Source of the DNA: Pirellulaceae bacterium
GTDB lineage: Bacteria > Planctomycetota > Planctomycetia > Pirellulales > Pirellulaceae
Length of the DNA: 64,000 nucleotides
Direction of reading: 5' to 3'
NCBI GenBank assembly: GCA_023382975.1
Contig: JAHDXO010000040.1
Coordinates: forward strand, 1-64,000
Below the pieces are notes generated by a model. That model saw nothing but the letters and a program-made list of their open reading frames with translations. It was not told the DNA's origin and did not search any database. Below are positions 41,918 to 50,117 of the stretch, one piece after another. Within the stretch, counting starts at the first letter, position 1. Each line of letters begins with the position of its first letter. The translations under genes were made by a program, and so were the position numbers.

Positions 41918-42859
41918 ATGAATGCAGCACCCAAGAAAAAAGAACGCACCACCGCCTCGGGGTTCGTCGCCAAGTTGATTCCGCTGCCCGGCGCCGCTTG
42001 GCGTCAAGCGTTGATTGGGCTGGCGATGATCGCGTTGCCGATCGGCGGCGCCTACTATGCCTGGGACCGCTGGGGCGACCAGATCACGGCCGATGGCGAC
42101 TATGTGCTGCGGGCGGAAAGCGTCCAGATCACGCCACCACCCGCCTGGGTCCGCGCCGATGTGCGGGCCGAAGTGGTGCGCGACGGCGGATTGTCCGGTA
42201 TGTCGCTGCTGGATCCGCAGTTGACCGTCAAGATCTTTCGCGCGTTTTCCGCGCACAGTTGGGTGGAGAATGTCAGCAGGGTGAGCAAGAGTCCCCCAGC
42301 CAGTCCGGCTCGCGTCGTCGTCGAGATGACATACCGCAAGCCCGTGGCCATGGTCGAAGTCGTCCTGAACGGTCAACCGGGCCTGCTTCCCGTCGATGGC
42401 GAGGCCGTTCTGCTGCCGCCTCACGATTTCACCGCAGACCAAACGCGGGAGTTCCTGCGGATCGCGGTTCCCCACGCGAATCCTACCGGTCCTGTTGGAA
42501 CTCCGTGGGGACAGGCGGAAGTCCACGAAGCGGCTCGAATCGCGACCGTGTTCCAAGACGTGTGGAAGAAATGCGGGTTGTACCGTATCCAGTTGGTTCC
42601 CCTCGGAACAGCCGATTCGACACAAATCGTGCCCACGTTCGAGTTGCAGAGCCGCGGCGGGGCGTCGGTGATCTGGGGCCGAGCACCCGATCTTCGCATT
42701 GAAGCGGATACCAAGACGGCACTGGCCAAAGTCGCATCGGTACTCAAGCACGTCGAACTCAACGGCTCGCTCGAAACGGCCTCGGCAACGACTACGATCG
42801 ACGTGCGAGTTCCGCACAGTGGAACCCGCACCGCCCAACAACCGCTGCAGTATCAGTAA
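41918..42859 (+). CDS. FtsQ/DivIB-like membrane protein with POTRA-type domain
   Basis: A bitopic protein of 313 aa: short cytoplasmic N terminus (MNAAPKKKERT), one transmembrane helix at about 27-48 (ALIGLAMIALPIGGAYYAW), then a soluble part. Residues about 60-150 resemble the POTRA segment of FtsQ: YVLRAESVQITPPPAWVRADVRAEV, the VKIFRAFSAHSWVENVSRV stretch matching the 'PWV..a.V.r..P..v.v.v.E..P' pattern, and MTYRKPVAMVEV...GLLPVDGEAVLLP. The start is strongly supported by AAGGAGG 8 bp upstream. Position right after murB is that of ftsQ in many bacteria. Since many planctomycetes lack FtsZ, its role there is uncertain. Confidence 0.7.
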   Translation: MNAAPKKKERTTASGFVAKLIPLPGAAWRQALIGLAMIALPIGGAYYAWDRWGDQITADGDYVLRAESVQITPPPAWVRADVRAEVVRDGGLSGMSLLDPQLTVKIFRAFSAHSWVENVSRVSKSPPASPARVVVEMTYRKPVAMVEVVLNGQPGLLPVDGEAVLLPPHDFTADQTREFLRIAVPHANPTGPVGTPWGQAEVHEAARIATVFQDVWKKCGLYRIQLVPLGTADSTQIVPTFELQSRGGASVIWGRAPDLRIEADTKTALAKVASVLKHVELNGSLETASATTTIDVRVPHSGTRTAQQPLQYQ

Positions 42860-42933
42860 GCGACGATTTGACTTCGGAGAACTCGGATTCGATGCCGCGT
42901 TCGATGATCGTACCCAGGGCCGTTGGGTTCTAG

Positions 42934-42950
42934 CCCGCATTTCTCATCAC
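42934..42950 (+). repeat. IS left terminal inverted repeat
   Basis: Begins CCCGCATTTCTCATCAC and is the exact reverse complement of 45152-45168. Confidence 0.9.
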
Positions 42951-43029
42951 CCGGCTAGCGCGAGGCCCCCAGATTTGCCATAACTTGTGTTTGCGACAAC
43001 CAGTTACGACAAATCAGGGAGGTTTCCTC

Positions 43030-44928
43030 GTGCAAACACAGTGTAACGAATCACGGCTCGAATTCCACGGGCTGAGCGGGCGGGTGCTGATTGCCGATTT
43101 TGACGGCGGGAATATTGTCAGCGACGGTGGCGTGCCGCTGGTCGCCGAGGTCGATCGGATGTTCCGTGTACTGGAACGGTACGCCGCTTGTTTTACGGAT
43201 CATCGCGATCCGGAGGCGAGCGAACATTCCGTACTCGATCTGGTCAGGCAGAGGATTTATGGGCTCTGCTTGGGCTACGAAGATTTGAATGATCACGATC
43301 GGCTGCGGACCGACCCCCTGATCGCCGCTTGCGTGGGCAAGCAAGATCCGGAAGGTCAGCAGCGCCGCCGCCCGGACGACCGCGGCAAGCCGATGGCTGG
43401 CAAAAGTACGCTCAATCGGCTCGAGTTGTCCAAGGTCGGAGCCGATCCCGATTCGCCTTATTGTAAAATCGTCGCCGATCTGGACGGACTGGCCGAGTTG
43501 CTGGTCGATTTGTTTCTCGACGCGCATGACTCGCCGCCCGCGGAAATCACGCTCGACATCGACCCGACCAACCTGGAAACGTTCGGCCAACAACTGGGAC
43601 GCCATTTCCAGAAACATTACGACGGCTATTGCTATCTGCCGCAGTACGTGTTTTGCGGCGAGTTTCTGCTGGCCGCCCAGTTGCGTCCGGGCGACGTCGG
43701 TGCGATGTCCGGAGCGATGAAGTTGCTGCCCAAGATCGTGACGCGAATTCGTCAACGGTGGCCGGACGTCGGCCTCACCATCCGCGGCGACGGCCATTTC
43801 AGCGACGACCGCCTGATGAGGTGGTGTGAAGCGACGCCCGGTCTGGAGTTCATTGTCGGGATGCCGAGCAACACACGGTTGATGAACGAGGTGCAAGAGG
43901 CTCAGCGTCAGATGGCCGCGGAGTTTGCCGCCGCGAAGCAGTCGGCTGAAAACAGCGGCCCGCCCCAGGAGCCGCCTCGGACGTTCGTGGAGATCTCCTA
44001 TCGCACCCTTGACAGTTGGAGCCAGTCGCGGCGCGTGGTGGCGAAAGTGGAGCACTTGCCGGGGCCCACGGGAGATTCGGTGAGTGCCCTGGCGGTGGCC
44101 ACGGCCGAAAAGAGTGCGGTGCAGGCGGAGCAGCATCTGGCGGAGGCGCAGTCCGCGGCAGCCAGCGCAACGGCCACTGCCGACGAACAGCAGCAGCGGG
44201 CCCAACGGCTGGCGGACCTGGCGGAAACGATGGCCGCGGCGGCTCCTCGCGATCGCAGCGAGCGTGCGAAATCCCTGCGGGCCGATGCCAAGTCGATTCG
44301 GAAGCAGGCCCAACGCGCGGAGGTGCTGGCTCGCCAAGAGCGCCGTGCGGCGGCGAAGGCCGAGCAGCGTGTGGAAACCTTGCAAACGCAGGCCGCCGCG
44401 GCCCGCGCGGCGGCGGATTGGCTGTTCGAGCAAGCGGGTTGGGAAGGGAAGTCGAACGTACGGTTCGTAGTGCTGTCGCGCACGGCGGAGGAACTCGACG
44501 GACGCACGGCTTACGAGCAGGGTTACTGCCCGCGTGGCGACGCGGAGAACCGGATCAAGGAGCAGAAGTATTTGTTCGCGGGAAGTTTGCCATGCGAGGC
44601 CATGCGAGCGAACCAAATCCGTCTGTACCAATGTTCGTTCGCCTACGTGTTGTGCATGCTGCTTCGTCGTTTTGGGCTGGCGGAAACGGAACTGTCGCAA
44701 GCTCAATGCCCGACGATCCGCACGCGTCTGTTCAAGATTGGCGCCTTGATCCAAGTCACCACCCGCCGCGTGTGGACTCACATTTCGAGCAGTTACCCTT
44801 ACCGCGAGTTGTTTGGCCGAGTGTTGTCGAACCTCCGCCGCGCCGCCGAGAAGTTCTCCCGTAGCGTCCCCAGCATTCCAGACACACCCTTCGCCGGTGA
44901 TGCTCCGCCGCGTCTGGCGGTTACGTGA
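43030..44928 (+). CDS. IS1380-family DDE transposase with long coiled-coil insertion
   Basis: Catalyses cut-and-paste movement of the surrounding element. The GTG at 43030 with GGGAGG upstream gives 632 aa. Family features: IADFDGGNIVSDGGVPL near the N terminus, TLDIDPTNLETFGQQ (first Asp region), LTIRGDGHFSDDRLMRWCE (second Asp), EFIVGMPSNTRL, and YCPRGDAENRIKEQKY (the Glu with Y(2)R-like motif), ending in LFKIGALIQVTTRRV. IS1380 transposases usually have about 430-500 residues; here an Ala/Glu/Arg-rich coiled coil of about 130 residues (roughly 355-485) lies between the catalytic Asp and Glu. The reading frame is intact. Confidence 0.9.
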   Translation: MQTQCNESRLEFHGLSGRVLIADFDGGNIVSDGGVPLVAEVDRMFRVLERYAACFTDHRDPEASEHSVLDLVRQRIYGLCLGYEDLNDHDRLRTDPLIAACVGKQDPEGQQRRRPDDRGKPMAGKSTLNRLELSKVGADPDSPYCKIVADLDGLAELLVDLFLDAHDSPPAEITLDIDPTNLETFGQQLGRHFQKHYDGYCYLPQYVFCGEFLLAAQLRPGDVGAMSGAMKLLPKIVTRIRQRWPDVGLTIRGDGHFSDDRLMRWCEATPGLEFIVGMPSNTRLMNEVQEAQRQMAAEFAAAKQSAENSGPPQEPPRTFVEISYRTLDSWSQSRRVVAKVEHLPGPTGDSVSALAVATAEKSAVQAEQHLAEAQSAAASATATADEQQQRAQRLADLAETMAAAAPRDRSERAKSLRADAKSIRKQAQRAEVLARQERRAAAKAEQRVETLQTQAAAARAAADWLFEQAGWEGKSNVRFVVLSRTAEELDGRTAYEQGYCPRGDAENRIKEQKYLFAGSLPCEAMRANQIRLYQCSFAYVLCMLLRRFGLAETELSQAQCPTIRTRLFKIGALIQVTTRRVWTHISSSYPYRELFGRVLSNLRRAAEKFSRSVPSIPDTPFAGDAPPRLAVT

Positions 44929-45151
44929 CGTTGGCGACTTGAGTACGGGCGCCAACCGGAGAAAATCGAAGCGACGGCGAAGCCGATCGGATCGAGGTAC
45001 GCGCCGGCGGTCGCGAACCGGCCGTTTCGGCGTCACAAACGGAGCGAAACGCCGTCCCAGCGTGGCGGGGAGCATCAACCACCCCCTATATCGATGTATA
45101 CAGCAACCGCAAACGCTGCTCCGCGGCGTTCGCCCCGCCGCATCTTCAGAT

Positions 45152-45168
45152 GTGATGAGAAATGCGGG
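45152..45168 (-). repeat. IS right terminal inverted repeat
   Basis: Exact reverse complement of 42934-42950, immediately followed by the CTAG that contains the csrA stop. Confidence 0.9.
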
Positions 45169-45366
45169 CTAGGGCGAACGCACCGGCCGTTGCTTGTTGG
45201 TGTCGGCCTCGTCCAGTTGCCCCTTCAATTCCTCGCGGATGACGGGCAATTCGGCTGGCGCTTCGACGCCGATCCTTACCGCACCTCCGGCGATGCGCAC
45301 GACAGTCACCGAGATGTTCTCGCCGATCAGAATCCGTTCTCCGACTTTGCGACTGAGTACTAGCAT
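45169..45366 (-). CDS. csrA: Carbon storage regulator, RNA-binding
   Basis: Dimeric RNA-binding protein that controls translation by binding GGA sites in mRNA leaders. The 65-aa sequence starts MLVLSRKVGERILIGENI and contains VTVVRIAGGAVRIGVEAPAELPVIREEL, with the conserved L4, R6 and the C-terminal VxxxRxE positions of the RNA-binding surface. Length is typical. Its TAG stop codon overlaps the CTAG target sequence of the IS element; the TAG would also have ended the gene before insertion, so the protein is unchanged but its downstream sequence and terminator were displaced. Confidence 0.93.
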   Translation of the reverse strand: MLVLSRKVGERILIGENISVTVVRIAGGAVRIGVEAPAELPVIREELKGQLDEADTNKQRPVRSP

Positions 45367-45573
45367 TGCTTTGCCTAATCTTCGGTTCAGACCGCGTCGA
45401 CCGGCCAGAGCACAGTTGTTGGCTGAGGCGGCTGACCCGAATCCTCCATGAAGTTGTTGCGGACGAAAAGGACGAATACTTGCGGGGGGAAATTTGCAAA
45501 TCTATGGGTGCAATTCGCCCGTATACTAGCAATGATAGCGTCGCAATGCAAGCTTGGATTTCCGGTTTTCGAC

Positions 45574-46692
45574 ATGCCCAAAAGAAATTGTTTCCGACAC
45601 CAATCCTATTCGCCGGATCAGCCACTTGGTTCATGGCAATCCTTGCATGCGAAGTCGCTGCCGGTGGAAGGTCACGAATTCGACCAATTCCTGCATCAGG
45701 CCGGTGTCGTGTTCCAGGAATCGGGGGTGGCTACGATTATTCTGGTTCATGGAACCTTCACGGGCGATGATCCGCTCGGATTTTATCGCATTGCGTCGTC
45801 GGTTTTCCCCGAATTGGCGGAAAAGGCTCATGGTGCTCACAGGCAGGTCTCCGATTCGCTTTTGCACGACGCGGGCAACTACACGACCGAGTTCGCTGAG
45901 CGTCTGCAAATTGGCACGGCGATGCCCGTTCAGTTGTTTCGTTGGTCGAGCGAGAACCACCACTTGGCGCGGGCGGATGCGGCGATTTGTTTGATCGACC
46001 GGATCATCGACCTGGGATTGCCGGCCTCGAGCCGCGTCCTGCTCTGGGGCCACAGTCATGGAGGGAACGTCCTTGCGCTCATGACCAATCTGCTGGCGGC
46101 CGATCCGCTTACGCAACTGCGTTTCTTTCGGGCGGCGCGAAGCGTCTGCCAACACCCCGTTTGGCAGCGCGTACGGGACTTCCTCCGTTCCAGCGACCGA
46201 GGGCAACTACCCGTGCTGGACTTGGTCACCTTCGGCACACCGATCCGATACGGTTGGGACACCGACGGCTATGGCAAGTTGCTGCATTTCGTGCATCACC
46301 GGCCGCAGCCAAGCCTGCCGGACTATCGCACCAGGTTGCCGCACTCGGTCGAAGAGATTACTACCGCAGCCTACGGCGATTACATCCAACAGTGGGGCAT
46401 CGCTGGTACGAATCTCACGCCGAACGTGCTCTCTTGGCCGAGTTGGTTGGCGGAATTCCGCCTGGCAAAACTGCTGCAGCGCGGTGTGCGGCGGCGCGAT
46501 CTATGGCAGCGTTTGAAGATGGGTTCCAGAGTTGCCGACGAAGGGCTGACGCTACTGGTCGACTACGGAACGTCCGAAGAGCCGTTTCCGCTGAATTTCG
46601 CCGGCCATGCAGTTTATACTCGGTTGCGCTGGTTACCCTTTCATGCACAAGAGATCGCCAACCGTTTCTACGCAGGTGCCTCCCGTCCGTGA
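45574..46692 (+). CDS. Alpha/beta-hydrolase (lipase-like) protein
   Basis: Predicted serine hydrolase of about 372 aa. It shows the oxyanion-side strand TIILVHGTFTGDDPLGFYRIA, the nucleophile elbow VLLWGHSHGGNVLAL (Ser in GHSHG near residue 155), LVTFGTPIRYGWD after it, and a probable late His in NFAGHAVYTRLRW. This resembles bacterial proteins related to lipases/DUF676-type esterases. Start is uncertain: ATG 45574 (MPKRNCF) and ATG 45448 are both possible, with no decisive ribosome site and no clear signal peptide. It diverges from csrA. Substrate unknown. Confidence 0.65.
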   Translation: MPKRNCFRHQSYSPDQPLGSWQSLHAKSLPVEGHEFDQFLHQAGVVFQESGVATIILVHGTFTGDDPLGFYRIASSVFPELAEKAHGAHRQVSDSLLHDAGNYTTEFAERLQIGTAMPVQLFRWSSENHHLARADAAICLIDRIIDLGLPASSRVLLWGHSHGGNVLALMTNLLAADPLTQLRFFRAARSVCQHPVWQRVRDFLRSSDRGQLPVLDLVTFGTPIRYGWDTDGYGKLLHFVHHRPQPSLPDYRTRLPHSVEEITTAAYGDYIQQWGIAGTNLTPNVLSWPSWLAEFRLAKLLQRGVRRRDLWQRLKMGSRVADEGLTLLVDYGTSEEPFPLNFAGHAVYTRLRWLPFHAQEIANRFYAGASRP

Positions 46693-46912
46693 TCATTTCA
46701 CGCTCCCGCTCGATGCCGCGAGCAAAAAACTCGGGCATTCCTCATGCAACGTGCCCCAGCAAGAGACGCCTTGACGATTCCGTGATGCCTAACGCACAAT
46801 AACTCCTTGACGCTGATTGGCCCAAAAAGGGCGAGTAAGCCGAAGCGTTCAGGCTGGCGAGCAGGCGGTACTCTGGTCGGCTTGGAACCGGAAGCTGAAG
46901 TCAGCACACCAT

Positions 46913-46995
<83 letters not shown>

Positions 46996-47000
46996 CTGAC

Positions 47001-47035
47001 AAGGACTCACGGCAAAGACCCCGTGAGTCCTTTTT
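47001..47035 (+). terminator. Intrinsic terminator after tRNA-Leu
   Basis: Perfect 12-bp stem AAGGACTCACGG (47001-47012) / CCGTGAGTCCTT (47021-47032), 8-nt loop, followed by a T-run to 47035. Confidence 0.93.
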
Positions 47036-47042
47036 GTTTGCA

Positions 47043-47195
47043 TTAGGCCCGCTGCAGGGCCGCCTGTAGTTTGATGAACGCAGCTACGGATTTGGGTGCC
47101 AGCCAGGTCGTGTAGTTGCCGCGGCCGTGGCGGACCGTGCGGAGGTCGGCCAGCTCGATGCCGAAGACAGATAGGTCATGGCAGACGCCAACCAT
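47043..47195 (-). CDS. Possible 50-aa small protein or gene remnant
   Basis: A 50-codon frame on the minus strand with ATG at 47195 and TAA at 47043-47045, 29 bp downstream of the kptA stop. Its sequence (LSVFGIELADLRTVRHGRGNY..., then WLAPKSVAAFIKLQAALQRA) has the composition and codon use of a real protein end rather than of random DNA, but there is no clear ribosome site. It could be a small member of the kptA operon or the tail of a decayed gene. I do not recognise it. Confidence 0.35.
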   Translation of the reverse strand: MVGVCHDLSVFGIELADLRTVRHGRGNYTTWLAPKSVAAFIKLQAALQRA

Positions 47196-47224
47196 TCATG
47201 GGCCGCCGCACCGTCGGAGCTTGG

Positions 47225-47764
47225 TCACTCACGTAGGTAGTCGGGCGGCACGGCGTCCGTCAGCCAGACGCCGTTCTCGGACCTGTAGAACGTGTGCCCC
47301 TCGCGGAACATCCGGCCGGCTTCGATCACCAGGACCACCGGCCGACCACGGCGCTGGCCAACTTTCGTCGCCGTCTGGATATCGGGCGACAAGTGGACGT
47401 GATGCCGTTTGCCCTTGGTCAGCCCGTCCCGGCGGATCGACTCCAGAAACCGTGAAACGGTGCCGTGATACAGCAGCTCGGGCGGCTCCACCGGCGCCAG
47501 CCCCAAGTCAACTGGTAGCGAATGGCCCTGGTTGGCCCGAATCCGACTGCCATCTGCCGAGAACGCGAACCGCTGCTTGTCGTTCGTCCGGACCACGGCA
47601 TCTAGCTGCTCCCGGGAGATTGTCCGGCCATGCTGGGCACAAGCCGCCAGCAGCACCTCGACCGACACCCAGCCCTCGGCGTCCAGCGTGATGCCGATCG
47701 CGTCCGGGCGGTGGCGAAGGACCAGGCTCAAGAATTTGCTGGTGGCAGCAGGCTGTTCGCTCAT
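47225..47764 (-). CDS. kptA: RNA 2'-phosphotransferase (Tpt1/KptA)
   Basis: Transfers an internal RNA 2'-phosphate to NAD+, yielding ADP-ribose 1'',2''-cyclic phosphate and nicotinamide. The 179-aa protein opens SKFLSLVLRHRPDAIGITLDAEGWVSVEVLL, the conserved N-lobe with the Arg-His pair, continues with VVRTNDKQRFAFSADGSRIRANQGHS, ELLYHGTV and GKRHHVHLSPDIQTATKVGQRRGRPVVLVI, all family hallmarks (including the catalytic Arg-His-Arg-Arg set). The ATG at 47764 overlaps the stop of the upstream nuclease-like gene by 4 bp, so the two are translationally coupled. Bacterial KptA has no known tRNA-splicing substrate; repair of damaged RNA is an inference. Confidence 0.93.
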   Translation of the reverse strand: MSEQPAATSKFLSLVLRHRPDAIGITLDAEGWVSVEVLLAACAQHGRTISREQLDAVVRTNDKQRFAFSADGSRIRANQGHSLPVDLGLAPVEPPELLYHGTVSRFLESIRRDGLTKGKRHHVHLSPDIQTATKVGQRRGRPVVLVIEAGRMFREGHTFYRSENGVWLTDAVPPDYLRE

Positions 47765-48795
47765 GACTGTTCTTCGGCTTCCGCCTCGTCCGCTTCGTCT
47801 GTTTGCGAGCCATCGGTCCATATCACCGCGAGCAGATTTTTCGTCGCAGCTTGGTGGAAGTATCGGAAGTCGCCATCTGTGCTCAGAAAGAACCGCAGAC
47901 ACTCTCCATTCTTGACCGGCTTCACGTTGTCGGGTTGACTCAGCCCCTGCTGCCAGAACTTGACATCGTCTGAAAAGCGGCCCTGCTGCCAACCGTAGAC
48001 GTTCTGCCTGTGGGCAGCAAGGAACCACCGACGTTTGCCGGCAATCCGGTAGCGGAGAATCCGTTTCGCCAAGTACGACTCTCTATTCTGAGCAAGTTCC
48101 TGTTTGAAGAAGGACACGATGGCGGCGTTGGGGATTCCCGCCATCGCGGCCTCCCAGTCGGCCCACTTGGTCGCTGTGACGTCTATCTTGCGACGGCGAG
48201 GAATCGCCTGTTGTGCGAGTTCTGGTGCCGGGAAAACATTGGAGCACACGAGGTACTCTGCGTTCGTAGTCTCGTCTCTCGCGACTGCAATCCGGCAGCA
48301 TGTGATGTCCACGCCGAACTGCTCGCTGAGCCATTCCGCCCCGACGAGCAGGGCGTAGTCGAAGGCTTCTGCTACGAGGATGATCCGTTGCTTTCGGTTG
48401 ACCTCTTCAAGTTCGACATCCATGAAGCCTTCCAGGGCCTCCTGGCGATCAGGGCTGAGCAGTTGGAGAAGGTCGTCCGACGTCCACTTCGCAATCATCC
48501 CAGCGTACGAGATCGCCTGAAACAGATGCAGCTTATGGCTACCCCGCTTCAACTCGATGATGACACACGTCCCCTCCTTGTCTACGGCCAGCAGGTCGAT
48601 CCGATCCGACACGGTTTCTGACGGTTCAACTTCCTTGCCGAGCAAGAACAGGTTCTGCCCGATCTCCTTGCAGAAGGCGTCCGGGCTGTTTGCGATGCAC
48701 TCCTGCAGATCGTACCGCTCGGTGATGGACACGTCGGCCAACTTCGGCGTCTCCAGAAGCGAGAAGCTGCGGTTGTTACGGTCGATTCTTAACAT
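47761..48795 (-). CDS. NucS-like PD-(D/E)XK protein
   Basis: A 344-aa protein with a RecB/NucS-type nuclease core: VSDRIDLLAVDKEGTCVIIELKRGSHKLHLFQAISYAGM at about residues 62-102 provides D...E-x-K and the following Q-x3-Y helix. The N-terminal part (MLRIDRNNRSFSLLETPKLADVSITERYDLQECIANSP) is the beta/helix lead-in seen in DUF91-like proteins. The C-terminal half is unknown. The stop codon lies inside the kptA start (ATGA), so nuclease and RNA-repair enzyme are likely produced together, and the nuclease may act on RNA or DNA ends. The start ATG at 48795 is the first residue of the homology-like region. Confidence 0.75.
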   Translation of the reverse strand: MLRIDRNNRSFSLLETPKLADVSITERYDLQECIANSPDAFCKEIGQNLFLLGKEVEPSETVSDRIDLLAVDKEGTCVIIELKRGSHKLHLFQAISYAGMIAKWTSDDLLQLLSPDRQEALEGFMDVELEEVNRKQRIILVAEAFDYALLVGAEWLSEQFGVDITCCRIAVARDETTNAEYLVCSNVFPAPELAQQAIPRRRKIDVTATKWADWEAAMAGIPNAAIVSFFKQELAQNRESYLAKRILRYRIAGKRRWFLAAHRQNVYGWQQGRFSDDVKFWQQGLSQPDNVKPVKNGECLRFFLSTDGDFRYFHQAATKNLLAVIWTDGSQTDEADEAEAEEQS

Positions 48796-48940
48796 GGCGG
48801 TTATCCTCGTTCGGCAAGAACAGCGTCCTCATTCAAACACCGGACATTCTAATCGCTGCTCAGGCCAACGGCAGCACGGTGAAGGCAAGGCAGCCAAGGC
48901 GACACCGATGGAACGCGCCCCAACGGCGACACTAGGCTGC

Positions 48941-50014
48941 TCAATACGGCGGGGCGAGGCGGCGGAATCCGTGCAGCAGCACTACGATCAGGAACAGCAG
49001 GTTGCGTGGCGGCACGGCGGGCCAGAAGTAAGGCACCGGCCCCAGGGGCCGTCCGTCCCGTTTCTGCTGGGCGAGGCGCACCGCCACCCTCCGCAGCAAC
49101 CCGACAGACCGCGGCCAGTCGATGATCCCGTCCATCCAGTCCGCCGGGATGCGGCCGGCCCCGACCGTTCCGTCGGCCAACGCTCCGACAATGGCGCCCA
49201 CTGTGTCGGTGTCACCGCCGCAGTCCAACGCGGCTTCCAGGGTGGCGCGAAAGTCGCCGTAGTGCCGCAGCCAAGCGTACACGGCCACCGGGACCGTATG
49301 GTAGACGTAGCCGGTCACTCCGTCGCCCAGCCCCAGGTAAGCGGCAAAATCGACAACCGAATCCCTGTGTGTCCAAGCCGCGAGCATTTTGCCCACCAAC
49401 TCGCTCCACTCCCGATCATCCGAAGCCAACTTCGCCAGCAGGTCGCCCACGAAGTCGGCGCTCGGCGGATCGGCGGGGTCATGCTGCACGGCCCAGGCAG
49501 CCACCCGGGCGACCGCCAACGCTCCAGTCAGGGCACGTGGGTCCGTATGGGTCAGTCTGGTCGAAGCGGCGACGAAGCGCTCGATGCTGTTTTGGTCATC
49601 GAAGAAGTAGGCACCGAGCAGCGCGCTTCGCATAGCCGGGCCGTTGCCGGCCGAGTGGACGCCGCTGCGCTCGGGCGGAAAACCCAGCCACAGCTTCAGG
49701 CAGGCGCTGGCGGTCGCCATCCCAACGCCGGCCGGCAGTCCCAGGAACCACCAGCGCAATCGCCATGCGAGGCTGCGTGCGAAGGCCGTGGCGTCGTCCG
49801 GGTGCGCGACCAGCAACTGTGCCACCATCAGCGTGTGCTCGGTGTCGTCGCTGATCATGCCGCGCCCGATCAGAAACCGTTGACGCCAGGGGCCGGGGAA
49901 CAGACGCTGCCGTCGGCGAGGCGACAGGCCCTCGGCGGGCAGGCCCACGGCGTCGCCTACGGCCGTGCCCAACAGAATCCCGGCCAGCCGGTCCCCGAAC
50001 ATGTTGTCTTGCAT
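48941..50014 (-). CDS. ADP-ribosylglycohydrolase family protein
   Basis: Di-metal enzyme removing ADP-ribose from proteins or nucleic acids or cleaving O-acetyl-ADP-ribose (ARH/DraG family). The 357-aa protein shows RLAGILLGTAVGDAVGLPAEG, the metal-binding GMISDDTEHTLMVAQLL, SAGNGPAMRSALLGAYF and ALDCGGDTDTVGAIVGALADGTVG. A hydrophobic C-terminal stretch (LLFLIVVLLHGF) is unusual and might be a membrane tail. The ATG at 50014 is chosen over an upstream GTG at 50032; an ATG at 50002 is also possible. It lies 145 bp upstream of the nuclease-kptA pair on the same strand, and KptA releases an ADP-ribose derivative, so a shared NAD/ADP-ribose theme is plausible. Confidence 0.88.
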   Translation of the reverse strand: MQDNMFGDRLAGILLGTAVGDAVGLPAEGLSPRRRQRLFPGPWRQRFLIGRGMISDDTEHTLMVAQLLVAHPDDATAFARSLAWRLRWWFLGLPAGVGMATASACLKLWLGFPPERSGVHSAGNGPAMRSALLGAYFFDDQNSIERFVAASTRLTHTDPRALTGALAVARVAAWAVQHDPADPPSADFVGDLLAKLASDDREWSELVGKMLAAWTHRDSVVDFAAYLGLGDGVTGYVYHTVPVAVYAWLRHYGDFRATLEAALDCGGDTDTVGAIVGALADGTVGAGRIPADWMDGIIDWPRSVGLLRRVAVRLAQQKRDGRPLGPVPYFWPAVPPRNLLFLIVVLLHGFRRLAPPY

Positions 50015-50117
50015 CGGTTCCGTTCCCGTCACGGTCGATTCTGTAGAGCGTCAATTAGCTTTCCCTGGTGAGCGTCAATTAGGCGGGACGTTCGCTTTGC
50101 GCGATCGGGTGGGTCGC

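Larger units (their letters stand above)
42934..45168 (+). mobile_element. IS1380-family insertion sequence
   Basis: A 2235-bp element with perfect 17-bp terminal inverted repeats (42934-42950 and 45152-45168) and one transposase gene. It is flanked by the 4-bp direct repeat CTAG (42930-42933 and 45169-45172), which fits the 4-5-bp target duplications of IS1380 elements; CTAG is palindromic, so it could also be read as part of 21-bp inverted repeats. The right target copy contains the csrA stop codon. About 240 bp of noncoding DNA lie between transposase stop and right end. Confidence 0.88.

Noticed and set aside
42930..42950. Reading the IS ends as 21-bp inverted repeats without target duplication
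   Set aside because: Possible, since CTAG is palindromic, but a 17-bp repeat with a 4-bp CTAG duplication agrees with IS1380 behaviour.
48557..50071. 504-codon open frame antisense to the ADP-ribosylglycohydrolase and part of the nuclease gene
   Set aside because: The opposite strand encodes proteins with full family motifs; this frame is low in hydrophobic residues and motif-free.
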